Assembly (NCBI GenBank): GCA_000621905.1
Contig: JHXB01000016.1
Coordinates: forward strand, 1 to 56,416
DNA length: 56,416 nucleotides
From: Lachnospiraceae bacterium NC2004
Lineage (GTDB): Bacteria > Bacillota > Clostridia > Lachnospirales > Lachnospiraceae
Reading direction: 5' to 3'
The notes under the pieces were generated by a model that saw only the letters and a program-made list of their open reading frames with translations, had not been told where the DNA came from and did not search any database. The position numbers and the translations under genes were made by a program. Shown here one piece after another: positions 1-8,971 of this stretch (position 1 is its first letter; the number at the start of each line of letters is the position of its first letter).

Positions 1-320
<320 letters not shown>

Positions 321-385
321 TTTGTTTGAATCTTGCTTCTTTAGATGTACACTATATGCAATTTTGAATGTATAATATAATTCAT

Positions 386-456
386 AGGGGATTGGTCAAA
401 TGGTATGACAAGGGTCTCCAAAACCTTTAGCGGGGGTTCGATTCCCTCATCCCCTG
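386..456 (+). tRNA. tRNA-Trp (anticodon CCA)
   Basis: A complete cloverleaf can be drawn. The seven-pair acceptor stem is AGGGGAT with ATCCCCT, the D stem is GTC/GAC, and the anticodon stem is AGGGT/ACCTT closing the loop CTCCAAA, so the anticodon after T33 is CCA. The T arm carries GGTTCGATTC. The discriminator base is G, as expected for bacterial tRNA-Trp. The 3' CCA is not encoded. It sits about 65 bases after the 23S gene and before the terminator, so it is probably cotranscribed with the rRNA operon. Confidence 0.95.
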
Positions 457-461
457 TTTTT

Positions 462-489
462 AGAAGTCCGACGAGGACTTCTTTTTTTT
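462..489 (+). terminator. rRNA/tRNA-Trp operon terminator
   Basis: Arms AGAAGTCC and GGACTTCT close a GACGA loop and are followed by a run of seven T. It ends the rRNA-tRNA transcript. Confidence 0.9.
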
Positions 490-504
490 ATAATTTCGTA
501 ATAA

Positions 505-534
505 TTGACTATTATCCTCATTTTATGTTAAAAT
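505..534 (+). promoter_or_regulatory. Sigma-A promoter of the diguanylate cyclase gene
   Basis: TTGACT at 505-510 and TAAAAT at 529-534 are separated by 18 bases, about 30 bases ahead of the start codon at 566. The ribosome site AAAGGGGGA lies between. Confidence 0.6.
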
Positions 535-565
535 AATAAAGATTATTTTTAAAGGGGGATTTCTT

Positions 566-2146
566 ATGGCCAAGAGCAAGACTCAGGTTATCATAATGTG
601 CATAAGTATCTGCTTGTTTTTGGCGTTCGCTGTCACTACTTTTCTGGCACCTGAGATAGTCTATGATTCTATTTCTACCGTTCTATCTCTTTTTATATTA
701 CTTAATATTTTATTGGCATTAAAACATGCCAACAGATATGTAAGATGCGGACAGATGCTAGCCGGCGCGGTTGGATCTTGGCTTATTGCAGATGTTCTGT
801 GGTTAATATATAACAACTTTCATGAAGATGATTTATTAATATCAGTTTCGGATCAGCTTTTTTCGCTGCCTGTTGACTTTATTTTCTTTGCGTTCATTGT
901 TTACTTAAGGAGAGATTATACTTCAACTGTATTTTCCAGATTTGTTATAAATGCATTCATGCTTACTTCAATATTTTCAATGCTGATATATAAGAGTGGC
1001 ATGGAAAAATATATCAAGTTAAATGCTCTTGACTTTGAGTCGGTTAAAGAGATAATTAATATGCTTATGGTTCTCTTTACGGTATGTGCTATGTTTTCGA
1101 TATTTAGTGCGAGTGGATTTAAAGGTCATACCAAGGGTGGATTAGTTGTTGCTGTCGGAACTTTGATATATGTATTACTTGATATACGTATGCTTTATCA
1201 GCAGGTTATAGGCGGACAGGATGAGAGTATTTATGCCGATATTGTATACTCATTCAGTTTGCTTCTGATAAGTATAGGTTATAATGATTGGAAGATAGGT
1301 GTTAGAGATATTACAAACGATGTTAAGGTTATTGACATTGCCAAGGCGATACGAGTTATGTGGCTCAATTCAGCGATGGTGTTTATTGTTGCGTTTGGTT
1401 TAATGATCGCCGGAATATTCAGTTTTACTGAATTCTTATTTATGTCGATGACTGTGCTGGTTTACGTTGTTATGTATAAGAGTGTTCAGACTACAGAACT
1501 TATTAACCAGTTGCTGAGCAATGAGACCAGCGAGAAAGAGAGGCTTGAGAAGCTCGTAGAAGAGAAGACTAAGGAGCTTCAGGGTGTTAATAATTACTTG
1601 GAGATGGTTTCTAATACCGATGAGCTTACAGGACTTCACAATCGTAGATATGGTATGAGTTTTGTAGATAACCTTACAAGAGAGGATCTTAACTATCCGT
1701 TTGCGCTTTATTCACTTGATCTTAACTTCTTTAAGCCGATTAACGACAATTATGGTCACGATATGGGTGATCTTGTTCTTAAAGAGGTGGCCAAGCGTCT
1801 AAAGAGTATTCCATACGAGAGATGTACAGCTTTCAGAATAGGTGGAGATGAGTTTATTGTAGTTTACAATGCTATCGATGATGCGGAGAGCGTTGTATAT
1901 GTAGCTAACAAGATTTGTGAGATGCTTGATGAACCTATTGAGTGCGTTGATAAGAAGGATTATGCGGAACATACGCACCATACATTCACTATTTCAGCCA
2001 GCGTAGGTGTTGCGGTTTATCCTGATGACACCAAGGATATAGATACTTTATTTATCTATGCAGATAAGGCAATGTATTCAATTAAGCATAAGAGCGCTAA
2101 GAGTGCTTATAAGTTTTATAAAGACTTGCCTGAAGATGAGAGATAG
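566..2146 (+). CDS. Membrane-anchored diguanylate cyclase (GGDEF)
   Basis: This 526-residue protein makes cyclic di-GMP from GTP. The N-terminal half (about residues 8-315) is a multi-pass membrane sensor region with around eight hydrophobic helices and no recognised ligand domain. A short coiled coil rich in Glu and Lys (about 318-345) links it to a GGDEF domain. That domain has a family-typical start (DELTGLHNRR), the metal-binding DLNFFKPIND stretch and an intact GGDEF signature near residue 427, so it should be catalytic. No RxxD inhibitory site is obvious ahead of the signature. It stands alone between the rRNA operon and a strong terminator. The signal sensed is unknown. It is one of four c-di-GMP genes in this window. 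Confidence 0.93.
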   Translation: MAKSKTQVIIMCISICLFLAFAVTTFLAPEIVYDSISTVLSLFILLNILLALKHANRYVRCGQMLAGAVGSWLIADVLWLIYNNFHEDDLLISVSDQLFSLPVDFIFFAFIVYLRRDYTSTVFSRFVINAFMLTSIFSMLIYKSGMEKYIKLNALDFESVKEIINMLMVLFTVCAMFSIFSASGFKGHTKGGLVVAVGTLIYVLLDIRMLYQQVIGGQDESIYADIVYSFSLLLISIGYNDWKIGVRDITNDVKVIDIAKAIRVMWLNSAMVFIVAFGLMIAGIFSFTEFLFMSMTVLVYVVMYKSVQTTELINQLLSNETSEKERLEKLVEEKTKELQGVNNYLEMVSNTDELTGLHNRRYGMSFVDNLTREDLNYPFALYSLDLNFFKPINDNYGHDMGDLVLKEVAKRLKSIPYERCTAFRIGGDEFIVVYNAIDDAESVVYVANKICEMLDEPIECVDKKDYAEHTHHTFTISASVGVAVYPDDTKDIDTLFIYADKAMYSIKHKSAKSAYKFYKDLPEDER

Positions 2147-2201
2147 TTAACAAGGAGATAGTCGTGAAGGAACACAGATTTCTTAACATGACTAAAGACA
2201 T

Positions 2202-2249
2202 AAACCACCAAAAAACTCAAGAAATCCCGAGTTTTTTGGTGGTTTTTTT
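2202..2249 (+). terminator. Strong intrinsic terminator
   Basis: A 17-base stem (AAACCACCAAAAAACTC paired with GAGTTTTTTGGTGGTTT) ends in a T run. It separates the cyclase gene from the exosortase cluster. Confidence 0.92.
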
Positions 2250-2305
2250 AATTGAATCCTAATGATATACATAGTACAATACAATCGGTATATTGTAGCT
2301 TTTGA

Positions 2306-4810
2306 ATGGATTATGAAATGAAGAATAAGAATTGGGTTAAGTATACAATTATATATTTATTATATGCGTTAATTATTGGGGGATTAACATATCTTATAAC
2401 TGCTTTGATTTCTAATAATGGTATATACCCGTCGGGGTCAGATACCATGTATCATGTATATCGTGGTCAGTATGTGTATGAGTCGATTTGCAAGGCTGAC
2501 TTCTTCCCTTTAATTAATCAGTATTGGTATAACGGAGTAGAACTGTTGAGATATTGGCCATGGTTTACTGCATATCTTATGGCTTTTTTCAACTATCTAT
2601 GCGATGGTGACATTTTTAATGGTTACATAGTGTATGTTGCGTTTGTATTTGTTGCAGGTTCGGTGACATGGGCGTATATCGGTGGAAGAATGAAGAGACC
2701 GGTTCTTGGTTGTGTGATTGGAATTCTGTGGTTCATCGCTCCTAATAACCTGTATGCTTTGTTTGGAGAAGGCAATCTCCCAAGAGCACTTTCAATGGTG
2801 TTTTTGCCACTTTATATATTCTGTATATATAATTATTATCTTAACGGCAAGACTTACGAACTCACCGGTATTATTATCACAACCGTACTTATTGTAATGT
2901 GCCACTTAGGTTATGGCGGTATGGTTGTTTTGGCTACAATTTCATTTATGGTTATATACTGTATAATCAACGGCGGAATGATTATAAAGAGTCTTAAGAT
3001 ACTGATAGCCATTATCCTTGGATTCTTAATTACCGGTATATATATGATACCATCGTTATACGGCGGAATGTCCGCATCCGACAGCGACGGTAAGCTTAGA
3101 ATATTCTTTAAATCATTACTTGAGACGCTCAATCCATTCTTTAGAATAACAACCAACATAGATACATTTTATTTTGGATTGGCAGCACTTGTGCTTATAG
3201 TTGTAGGAATTGTAGGCTGCAAGAAAGAGCAGGAAGCAGGCTTTATAAATGCGTTGCTTATCCTGTTACTTACATCCAACCAGGCATATTACTTTGTGAA
3301 AATGCTTCCGGGAAGCGGTTTTTTATGGATGGTAAGATTCATCTCTATCGCGTTATGCTTCATGTTTATGAGTTTTATGTTCTGGAAGACACTGAAGAAG
3401 TACATGATTGTTCTGATGTGCGCTTTATTGTTGATTGACAGTATTCCTTCCTGGTATTTCATATACGGTGAAAGAAGTGAAGTTTCGGCCAATGAGAGAC
3501 TAAGCGCACGTGCAGCTGAGAACCTTATAGATGAAGCTAAGAGCTTAACCAAACAGAGACTTGCATTGTTAGATCTTGCGGCGTTAGGTGCAGATGGTGC
3601 TTATCTTACTGCAGAATATGACGGTAAGACCAAGTCTATGTTTGGCGCAGGATGGGAAGCTGCGGCTACTTCATTTAATATCACTCAGGTTAATTATTCA
3701 CTTGAGCAGGGATATTATCTTTATATGTTTGACAGACTTAAGGAACTTGGTAATGACACGGTACTCATCAAGAAATCAGCGCTTAAGCTGGAGTATAACG
3801 AAGATATAGACTACAATATGCTCTTAGGAGCTGCAAGTCGTTCAGGATATTACCTTAAGGATTCCAATGATGGATGGTATCTGTTTAAACTCAATGTTGA
3901 ATATAAGTCATGGGGAACCGTTACAGCGTATAGAGGTATAGCTATAGGATCGTCAGCGGGAACGATTGCTCTTAACTATCCTTGTGTAATGGAGACCAGC
4001 GATACTAATATTAATCATTACACATATGATGATTTAAAGAAGTTTGATTTTGTATTTCTGTCAGGCTTTACATATGATGACAAGGAAGAAGCAGAGCAAC
4101 TTGTCAAGGACTTAAGTGATAAGGGCATAAGATTTGTGATTGTTGGTGATACTGTACCTGAGGATAAAAAAGAGAGGATTAGTTCATTCTTAGGGGTCAG
4201 TGCGCAGGTTATATCATTTAACAACGGATATCCGTTACTTTATGATGAAAAGCTTGGATGGATGGACTGCGATCTTTTCCCTAAAGAATACGCCAACTGG
4301 CAGACGCACTATCTTAACGGACTTGATAAGGTTACAGGCTATTTTAGAGACAATGATCTTACTTTGAATTATTGCGGAACCGTTTATAATGACAATATAA
4401 CATTTGTAGGATTGGGCTTGCCTTATTATCTTTCACTTACCAAGGATGACAGTATTAATGAGCTTATGGGCAATCTATTCAAGCTCAACAGCAATATGCT
4501 TCCTGCAAGAAGAGTGGTACCGCTTGATGTTACCTACTATTCGGAGGGTGTCATAATAAAAAGTCGCGCAAATAATGTTAATACTACCATCTCTTATCAC
4601 GATATATATAAAGAAGGTGCGTTTAGGCACAATAACAATCTGCTTTATATTGATAAGGGTGTTACTAAGATAGATTATCAATATCCTCACTTGTTGGGCG
4701 GAGTGTTGGTAACATTACTCGGTTTGATATTGAGTTATCTATTTATCAGTTTTTCCGGATATAGAGAGGAGAATACCTCCAAAGATGAGAAAGTTAAGCA
4801 GCAAAGCTAA
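2306..4810 (+). CDS. Large polytopic membrane protein, PTPS-related/GT-C-like (XrtG cluster)
   Basis: This 834-residue membrane protein matches what I know of the '6-pyruvoyl-tetrahydropterin synthase related' membrane family. That family is named for its gene neighbours and resembles GT-C glycosyltransferases. About ten hydrophobic helices fill residues 12-385. The first outer loop has the acidic, aromatic stretch GSDTMYHVYRGQYV, a place where GT-C enzymes hold their catalytic Asp. A long outer domain follows (about 390-795), including an alpha/beta part near 575-640, and then a last helix and a charged tail. The gene starts the exosortase block and overlaps the next gene by 26 bases, so the two are translationally linked. 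A role in handling lipid-linked sugar is inference. The start has no good ribosome site; Met5 at 2318 is an alternative. Confidence 0.8.
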   Translation: MDYEMKNKNWVKYTIIYLLYALIIGGLTYLITALISNNGIYPSGSDTMYHVYRGQYVYESICKADFFPLINQYWYNGVELLRYWPWFTAYLMAFFNYLCDGDIFNGYIVYVAFVFVAGSVTWAYIGGRMKRPVLGCVIGILWFIAPNNLYALFGEGNLPRALSMVFLPLYIFCIYNYYLNGKTYELTGIIITTVLIVMCHLGYGGMVVLATISFMVIYCIINGGMIIKSLKILIAIILGFLITGIYMIPSLYGGMSASDSDGKLRIFFKSLLETLNPFFRITTNIDTFYFGLAALVLIVVGIVGCKKEQEAGFINALLILLLTSNQAYYFVKMLPGSGFLWMVRFISIALCFMFMSFMFWKTLKKYMIVLMCALLLIDSIPSWYFIYGERSEVSANERLSARAAENLIDEAKSLTKQRLALLDLAALGADGAYLTAEYDGKTKSMFGAGWEAAATSFNITQVNYSLEQGYYLYMFDRLKELGNDTVLIKKSALKLEYNEDIDYNMLLGAASRSGYYLKDSNDGWYLFKLNVEYKSWGTVTAYRGIAIGSSAGTIALNYPCVMETSDTNINHYTYDDLKKFDFVFLSGFTYDDKEEAEQLVKDLSDKGIRFVIVGDTVPEDKKERISSFLGVSAQVISFNNGYPLLYDEKLGWMDCDLFPKEYANWQTHYLNGLDKVTGYFRDNDLTLNYCGTVYNDNITFVGLGLPYYLSLTKDDSINELMGNLFKLNSNMLPARRVVPLDVTYYSEGVIIKSRANNVNTTISYHDIYKEGAFRHNNNLLYIDKGVTKIDYQYPHLLGGVLVTLLGLILSYLFISFSGYREENTSKDEKVKQQS

Positions 4811-5153
4811 ATACACATTGGGATTTTTTATCGAGATAAGTCATAGCGCGAGTGGAGGAATAGTCAACGCTCACGATCATACGCTAGAGATTGGTATGGT
4901 TGTAAGTGCCAATTCTTCAAGGTTTCTTTCGTTTAGTGACTTAGAAAATGTTGTAAAAAGCGTCTTAATGCGTTATGATAAAAAGTACATAAACGATTTG
5001 CCGGAATTTAACGGTGATCCGACGGTTGAGAACATAGGTGAGGTCATATATGCCGAGGTACACAGGAGACTTTCGGTCAACAATATGACGATTCACAGGT
5101 TTACAATCGGTGAGACGCCACTTAGAACATACATTATTACGGATACGCCGTAA
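4785..5153 (+). CDS. 6-pyruvoyl-tetrahydropterin synthase-like protein, copy 1 (XrtG cluster)
   Basis: This 122-residue protein has the PTPS/QueD fold signature. His20 and the pair His30-Asp-His32 match the three zinc ligands, and Glu near residue 112 (GETPLRT) matches the substrate-binding Glu. The catalytic Cys normally found between the first His and the HxH motif is absent; the stretch reads SASGGIVNA. It is therefore unlikely to be a normal QueD or PTPS. Homologues of this kind are known as companions of Firmicutes exosortase XrtG. It overlaps the upstream membrane-protein gene and lies 29 bases ahead of the sorted surface protein. Its function is unknown. Loss of the Cys suggests binding, or a different reaction on a pterin-like or sugar substrate. 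Confidence 0.82.
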   Translation: MRKLSSKAKYTLGFFIEISHSASGGIVNAHDHTLEIGMVVSANSSRFLSFSDLENVVKSVLMRYDKKYINDLPEFNGDPTVENIGEVIYAEVHRRLSVNNMTIHRFTIGETPLRTYIITDTP

Positions 5154-5182
5154 GTTATTATATTTAGGAAGGTGATGGATAT

Positions 5183-6883
5183 ATGAAGAAGATAATAGCG
5201 ATTATGATGTCATTTGTCTATATAGCTACAATAGCATTTGCAGGAAGCGTCAAGGTAAGCGCCAAGGATGATTTTGTAAAGTCTTGGAGTGCAGAGGTTT
5301 CAGGTGATTACCTCGTCTTTACGGTTAAGGCCAATGATAAGGAGGACTGGGGATATGCTCCTAAGTTTAATCAGTATCCATTGGTGGTTAAGACAGATAG
5401 TGACAAGTATACATTAACGATAACATGGGACGGTACAGAGCTTAAAGGCACGGGATATAAAGATATCAATGGTGCGAGTATTTCGCGTGTTGATGAAGAC
5501 TACGGGCAGAAGGTTACTGCCAAGATTCCTTTATCTTATTTTGAAGACCCTTCCAGTCTTACCGTTAAGTATAATGATGAGGACAAGTCTATCAAGATTA
5601 AGTCTGAGGTTACTGAGGCACCTGCAACTGAAGCGCCTAAGACTGAAGAAGAGAAGGTTACAGAGGCTGAGGCAACTGAGGCAGATGTAACTGAGACTGA
5701 TGCTACAGAGGCTGAGAGTACGGAAGCTTCTACTGAAACCGATACAACTGAGAGTTCTGTAACTGAAGAGAAGACGAACCCTGAGGTTTCAGATTACACT
5801 AAAAACATTGTTATCGATGGTGATTTCTCAGATTGGGATTCAATCGCTAAGGTAGATTTTGTAGGAACTAAGACCGGAACTAACAATGTAATTAAGTCGG
5901 CCATTGTGTTTGACGGAGATTTATATATCTATCTTCAGGATAACAGTGGCTACGGTGGAGCTGCATGGTCAGGACCTAACAACAACGGTAAGTACTCTGT
6001 TGTAAGTAATGCAACAGGTAAGCAGGTTATTTTTAAACTTAACAATGATGGTAGTGCGACTGGTTTAGATGGTATCGAGTCTAAGAGAACCGGAACAGAG
6101 TGGGAGATTAAGATTCCTGCTTCTGAACTTCCTAAGAATAACGGTACGGTAAGCTTTGGTTATTATCTTGGTGAGCCTACATTTACTGATGTTAAAGATA
6201 TTCAAGCTGATGATAGCGGCGAAGTAGGAGAGATTAGGTACGATTACAGCTATGCAGATTGGGAATGGTTCCCACATTCTGTAATTGAGTATGATACAGC
6301 CGGAACAAGTCAGAGAATCGTAGATTCGCATGGTGCAATCCATCTTGCGGATAACGAGATTTTAGGTCATGTTGAGACCAATCACCCAAGACATATTAAT
6401 AGTGGAGGTGGAGATTTACTTTTCGGTGTTCATACAATTGTTAATAACAATTACGACATGGAGTGGAGAGTAGCCGCTGTTGATTCGGCCGGCAATATTA
6501 ACTGGGAACCTCAGAGAGATAATCTTCCTAATGGTACATATGAGTTTTATATATTTGACACGGGATGTTGGCATACTAGCACCAACATCAATAATCTAAA
6601 TGACCATGATATCTGTTTTGGTAAGACATATCTTACTTTAACAGACGATTCTTCTGAGATGGAATGGTCTATTGATTCTGAGACGTTAGCTAAGTTCTTC
6701 GGATTAGATGCAACTGATCTTAGAGTCGTAGGTAGCGTTTATAAGCGAATCGGTGATGAGGTTATAGATACAGCCGGAGTATCAACCGGTGGTTTGCCGG
6801 CTGCTTTAGGTTGTGTGATTTTGGCATATGGTCTTAGCAAGATTGCTGCTAGAAGAAAGAGAAGAGAGGATGCAATTGAATAA
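5183..6883 (+). CDS. Exported surface protein with Firmicu-CTERM-type sorting tail
   Basis: This 566-residue protein begins with a clear signal peptide (cleavage near AFA-GSVKVSA). An N-terminal beta-rich domain (about 27-135) leads to a Thr/Glu-rich linker made of TEA-type repeats (about 140-200). A domain opening with IDGDFSDWDSI follows, typical of CBM9/DOMON-like carbohydrate-binding modules, and then a further beta-rich region. The last 37 residues are a three-part sorting signal: STGGLPA, a hydrophobic helix, then AARRKRRED. There is no LPXTG motif. The tail fits the Firmicu-CTERM pattern recognised as an XrtG substrate, and the exosortase gene follows directly. It is probably exported, cleaved at the tail and fixed to the membrane or envelope. 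The Thr-rich linker could accept glycans. The ribosome site GGAAGGTGA is good. Confidence 0.88.
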   Translation: MKKIIAIMMSFVYIATIAFAGSVKVSAKDDFVKSWSAEVSGDYLVFTVKANDKEDWGYAPKFNQYPLVVKTDSDKYTLTITWDGTELKGTGYKDINGASISRVDEDYGQKVTAKIPLSYFEDPSSLTVKYNDEDKSIKIKSEVTEAPATEAPKTEEEKVTEAEATEADVTETDATEAESTEASTETDTTESSVTEEKTNPEVSDYTKNIVIDGDFSDWDSIAKVDFVGTKTGTNNVIKSAIVFDGDLYIYLQDNSGYGGAAWSGPNNNGKYSVVSNATGKQVIFKLNNDGSATGLDGIESKRTGTEWEIKIPASELPKNNGTVSFGYYLGEPTFTDVKDIQADDSGEVGEIRYDYSYADWEWFPHSVIEYDTAGTSQRIVDSHGAIHLADNEILGHVETNHPRHINSGGGDLLFGVHTIVNNNYDMEWRVAAVDSAGNINWEPQRDNLPNGTYEFYIFDTGCWHTSTNINNLNDHDICFGKTYLTLTDDSSEMEWSIDSETLAKFFGLDATDLRVVGSVYKRIGDEVIDTAGVSTGGLPAALGCVILAYGLSKIAARRKRREDAIE

Positions 6884-6914
6884 GCATTTTCATTGATTAA
6901 ATTAAGTGTTTTAG

Positions 6915-6941
6915 TACGCTGAGGAGATGCTCCTCGGCGTA
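6915..6941 (+). terminator. Intra-operon hairpin, partial terminator
   Basis: Arms TACGCTGAGGAG and CTCCTCGGCGTA (one mismatch) close an ATG loop, followed by only a weak T stretch. It lies between the surface-protein gene and xrtG. It could lower expression of the enzymes relative to their substrate, or stabilise the upstream mRNA. Confidence 0.6.
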
Positions 6942-6971
6942 TTTATGTATATTATATTACGGTGGTAAACT

Positions 6972-7598
6972 ATGGTTTTAGGAATTAAACTAGCTGTCTG
7001 CTTAGTATGGGTGGCGCTACTAATAATACTAAATAGAGCTAAGTTAAAGGGATGGTACACGATTCTCGGAGTTGTAGGACTCTTTGTTATCTCGATTGTT
7101 GTGCTTATGCCTGTACTTATGGAGCCTTTATCACAGTTCGTTGCAGCTATTGCCGGACTGGTTGGTAGAGTTACGGGAACTTTTGAATCGTATTTTAAGT
7201 ACGGTATCATTTTCATCGAAACGGTTAAGGGAGAGTACATTACACTCAGGATTGATTTTGAGTGTTCTGGAATTATTGAGATTCTTCTTTATGTATCGTG
7301 GATATTCTTCTTTAGTGTATTTACCAAGTATCAGAAGATAGTGATGTCGGTTATTGGTTTTTTGTATATTATATTCATTAACTCTGTCAGGATAGTAATT
7401 ATATGTGAGGTTATTCATTTTGGCGGTAACGGTGCGTATTCAGTGGCACATAACATAATTGGTAAGATATTCTTTTATGTTTTTATTGTTCTGTTTTATT
7501 TTTATGTGTTTACAAGACAGCAGGTTCTCAGTATGCGTCTTGGAGGATTTGGGTATTCTTCCGACAAGGCAAATGCTGACAAGAAACAGGAGGGATGA
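6972..7598 (+). CDS. xrtG: Exosortase family protein XrtG
   Basis: This 208-residue protein has about six membrane helices and the exosortase/archaeosortase active-site set. Cys98 is in FECSGIIE, Arg140 in NSVRIV and His160 in AHNIIGK, each at the outer end of a hydrophobic segment. Exosortases cut the C-terminal tail of exported proteins at the membrane and are thought to transfer them to an acceptor. This version matches the short Gram-positive form XrtG. Its gene order (substrate before it, glycosyltransferase after it, PTPS-like genes on both sides) is the known XrtG setting. The stop overlaps the start region of the next gene. The acceptor molecule is unknown. Confidence 0.9.
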   Translation: MVLGIKLAVCLVWVALLIILNRAKLKGWYTILGVVGLFVISIVVLMPVLMEPLSQFVAAIAGLVGRVTGTFESYFKYGIIFIETVKGEYITLRIDFECSGIIEILLYVSWIFFFSVFTKYQKIVMSVIGFLYIIFINSVRIVIICEVIHFGGNGAYSVAHNIIGKIFFYVFIVLFYFYVFTRQQVLSMRLGGFGYSSDKANADKKQEG

Positions 7599-7600
7599 TG

Positions 7601-8971
7601 ATGAGCGATTTCTTGATGAAGCTTGGTGAGTCAATCCTCTTTTGGAGTGCATGGATTATTATTCCGATATTGGCAGAGGTTCTTCCTTTTATAAGAAACG
7701 CAAGGACATTGTATAAGAAGAGAAAGGTTAATAAACTCATACCTGAACCGGTTCAATATCCTGATTTATCTGTTATAATCCCTGTTTATAACTCATCAGA
7801 TACGCTTTATAATTGCATAAAGTCAATATATGACAGCACTTATGACAATAGTAAGCTAAGAATTTACTTAGTTAACAATATGACGAAGGATGATTCGTTT
7901 AAGGTGTATACGGAGTGTCAGAAGGAATTCACTGACCTTCGCATGCAGTGGCTAAATGCAAGACAGGGTAAGTCAAGAGCTTTGAATCTTGCTCTATATA
8001 ACAGTACGGGTAAGTATATTATCAATATAGACAGTGACGGACTTTTAGAGCCACATGCTCTTACCAATATGATTAAGCTATTTGAGTATGATACTTCGAT
8101 TGGATGTATGACGGGAGCAATACTTACAGATGCAAATGCTATCGGCAAATACAAGAAATTTTTCCCGAGACTTTTAAGAAAACTTGAATATATGGAGTAT
8201 GCCCAGGCATTTTTGGCAGGTAGAAGTTACGCGTCAGAAAATGACGAGATGTATACGCTATCAGGTGCGTTTTCAGCGTTTAGAAAGTCGGCGGTTCACA
8301 GGTCATTTCTATACAATACAACTACTATTGCCGAGGATACACATATTACATTTCAGATGAGAGAGAATCTTAATCAGAAGATAAGACTTTGCGATAATGC
8401 AATATTTGTGACGGATCCGATTGAGGGTATGGACAAGCTTTATACTCAGAGACAGCGTTGGCAGAGAGGAAGTTTAGAGGTTGCCAAGATGTTTATGGAC
8501 AGAGGTTTTTCTCCTGTCAGCATCCTTACCAATATCAACGTTAGGACTTTGATTTATGACCATACATTTGCATTTCCAAGATTAATATGGTACATAGCGA
8601 TGTTCTGTTTCCTTGGAATGGGAGTCGCAATCAATATGACTATCTTTGCGATGGTTATAATGACTATTGTATATGTATTTGTTGGATATGCGTATTTTAA
8701 TTCCATTCAGAAGTTCCTAAAGGAGTTTCCTGAGATTCGGTCTTACTATTTGAGACAGTGGTGGGTAGTTTTGATACTTCCGTTCTTTCAGCTACTTGTA
8801 TTCTTCTACAGAGTTATGGGTATTGTCAATAGTATCAATACGACGAGTGCATGGAAAGTTATGGGATTAAAAGAAGAGAGAGAAGCATTTGCAAAAGAAT
8901 TAAAAGAGGTATTTCATACCTTGGGTAAGCCGATTATGGCTTTAAGAAAGGCGATTAATTACGATGAGTAA
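7601..8971 (+). CDS. XrtG-associated family 2 glycosyltransferase
   Basis: The protein has 456 residues if it begins at 7601, which lies six bases from AGGAGGG; two ATG codons just upstream at 7595 and 7598 are too close to that site. One N-terminal helix anchors a GT-A catalytic domain. It has PDLSVIIPVYNSSDT for nucleotide binding, DSDG for the metal site, a later acceptor-side acidic pair (AEDTH) and QRQRWQRG, the signature of processive enzymes such as hyaluronan or cellulose synthases. Three or more C-terminal helices probably form an export channel. This is the glycosyltransferase type tied to XrtG. It may build a polysaccharide, or the lipid-linked glycan to which the sorted protein is joined. 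The sugar is unknown. Confidence 0.88.
   Translation: MSDFLMKLGESILFWSAWIIIPILAEVLPFIRNARTLYKKRKVNKLIPEPVQYPDLSVIIPVYNSSDTLYNCIKSIYDSTYDNSKLRIYLVNNMTKDDSFKVYTECQKEFTDLRMQWLNARQGKSRALNLALYNSTGKYIINIDSDGLLEPHALTNMIKLFEYDTSIGCMTGAILTDANAIGKYKKFFPRLLRKLEYMEYAQAFLAGRSYASENDEMYTLSGAFSAFRKSAVHRSFLYNTTTIAEDTHITFQMRENLNQKIRLCDNAIFVTDPIEGMDKLYTQRQRWQRGSLEVAKMFMDRGFSPVSILTNINVRTLIYDHTFAFPRLIWYIAMFCFLGMGVAINMTIFAMVIMTIVYVFVGYAYFNSIQKFLKEFPEIRSYYLRQWWVVLILPFFQLLVFFYRVMGIVNSINTTSAWKVMGLKEEREAFAKELKEVFHTLGKPIMALRKAINYDE

Noticed and set aside
2164-2265. Mini frame starting GTG after AAGGAGATA, running through the terminator
   Set aside because: The ribosome site is good, but the 33-codon product overlaps the terminator stem and has no recognisable features. 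It is possibly a chance or a leader-like frame.
4785-5153. Queuosine enzyme QueD
   Set aside because: Zinc ligands are present but the catalytic Cys is missing, and no other queuosine genes are nearby.
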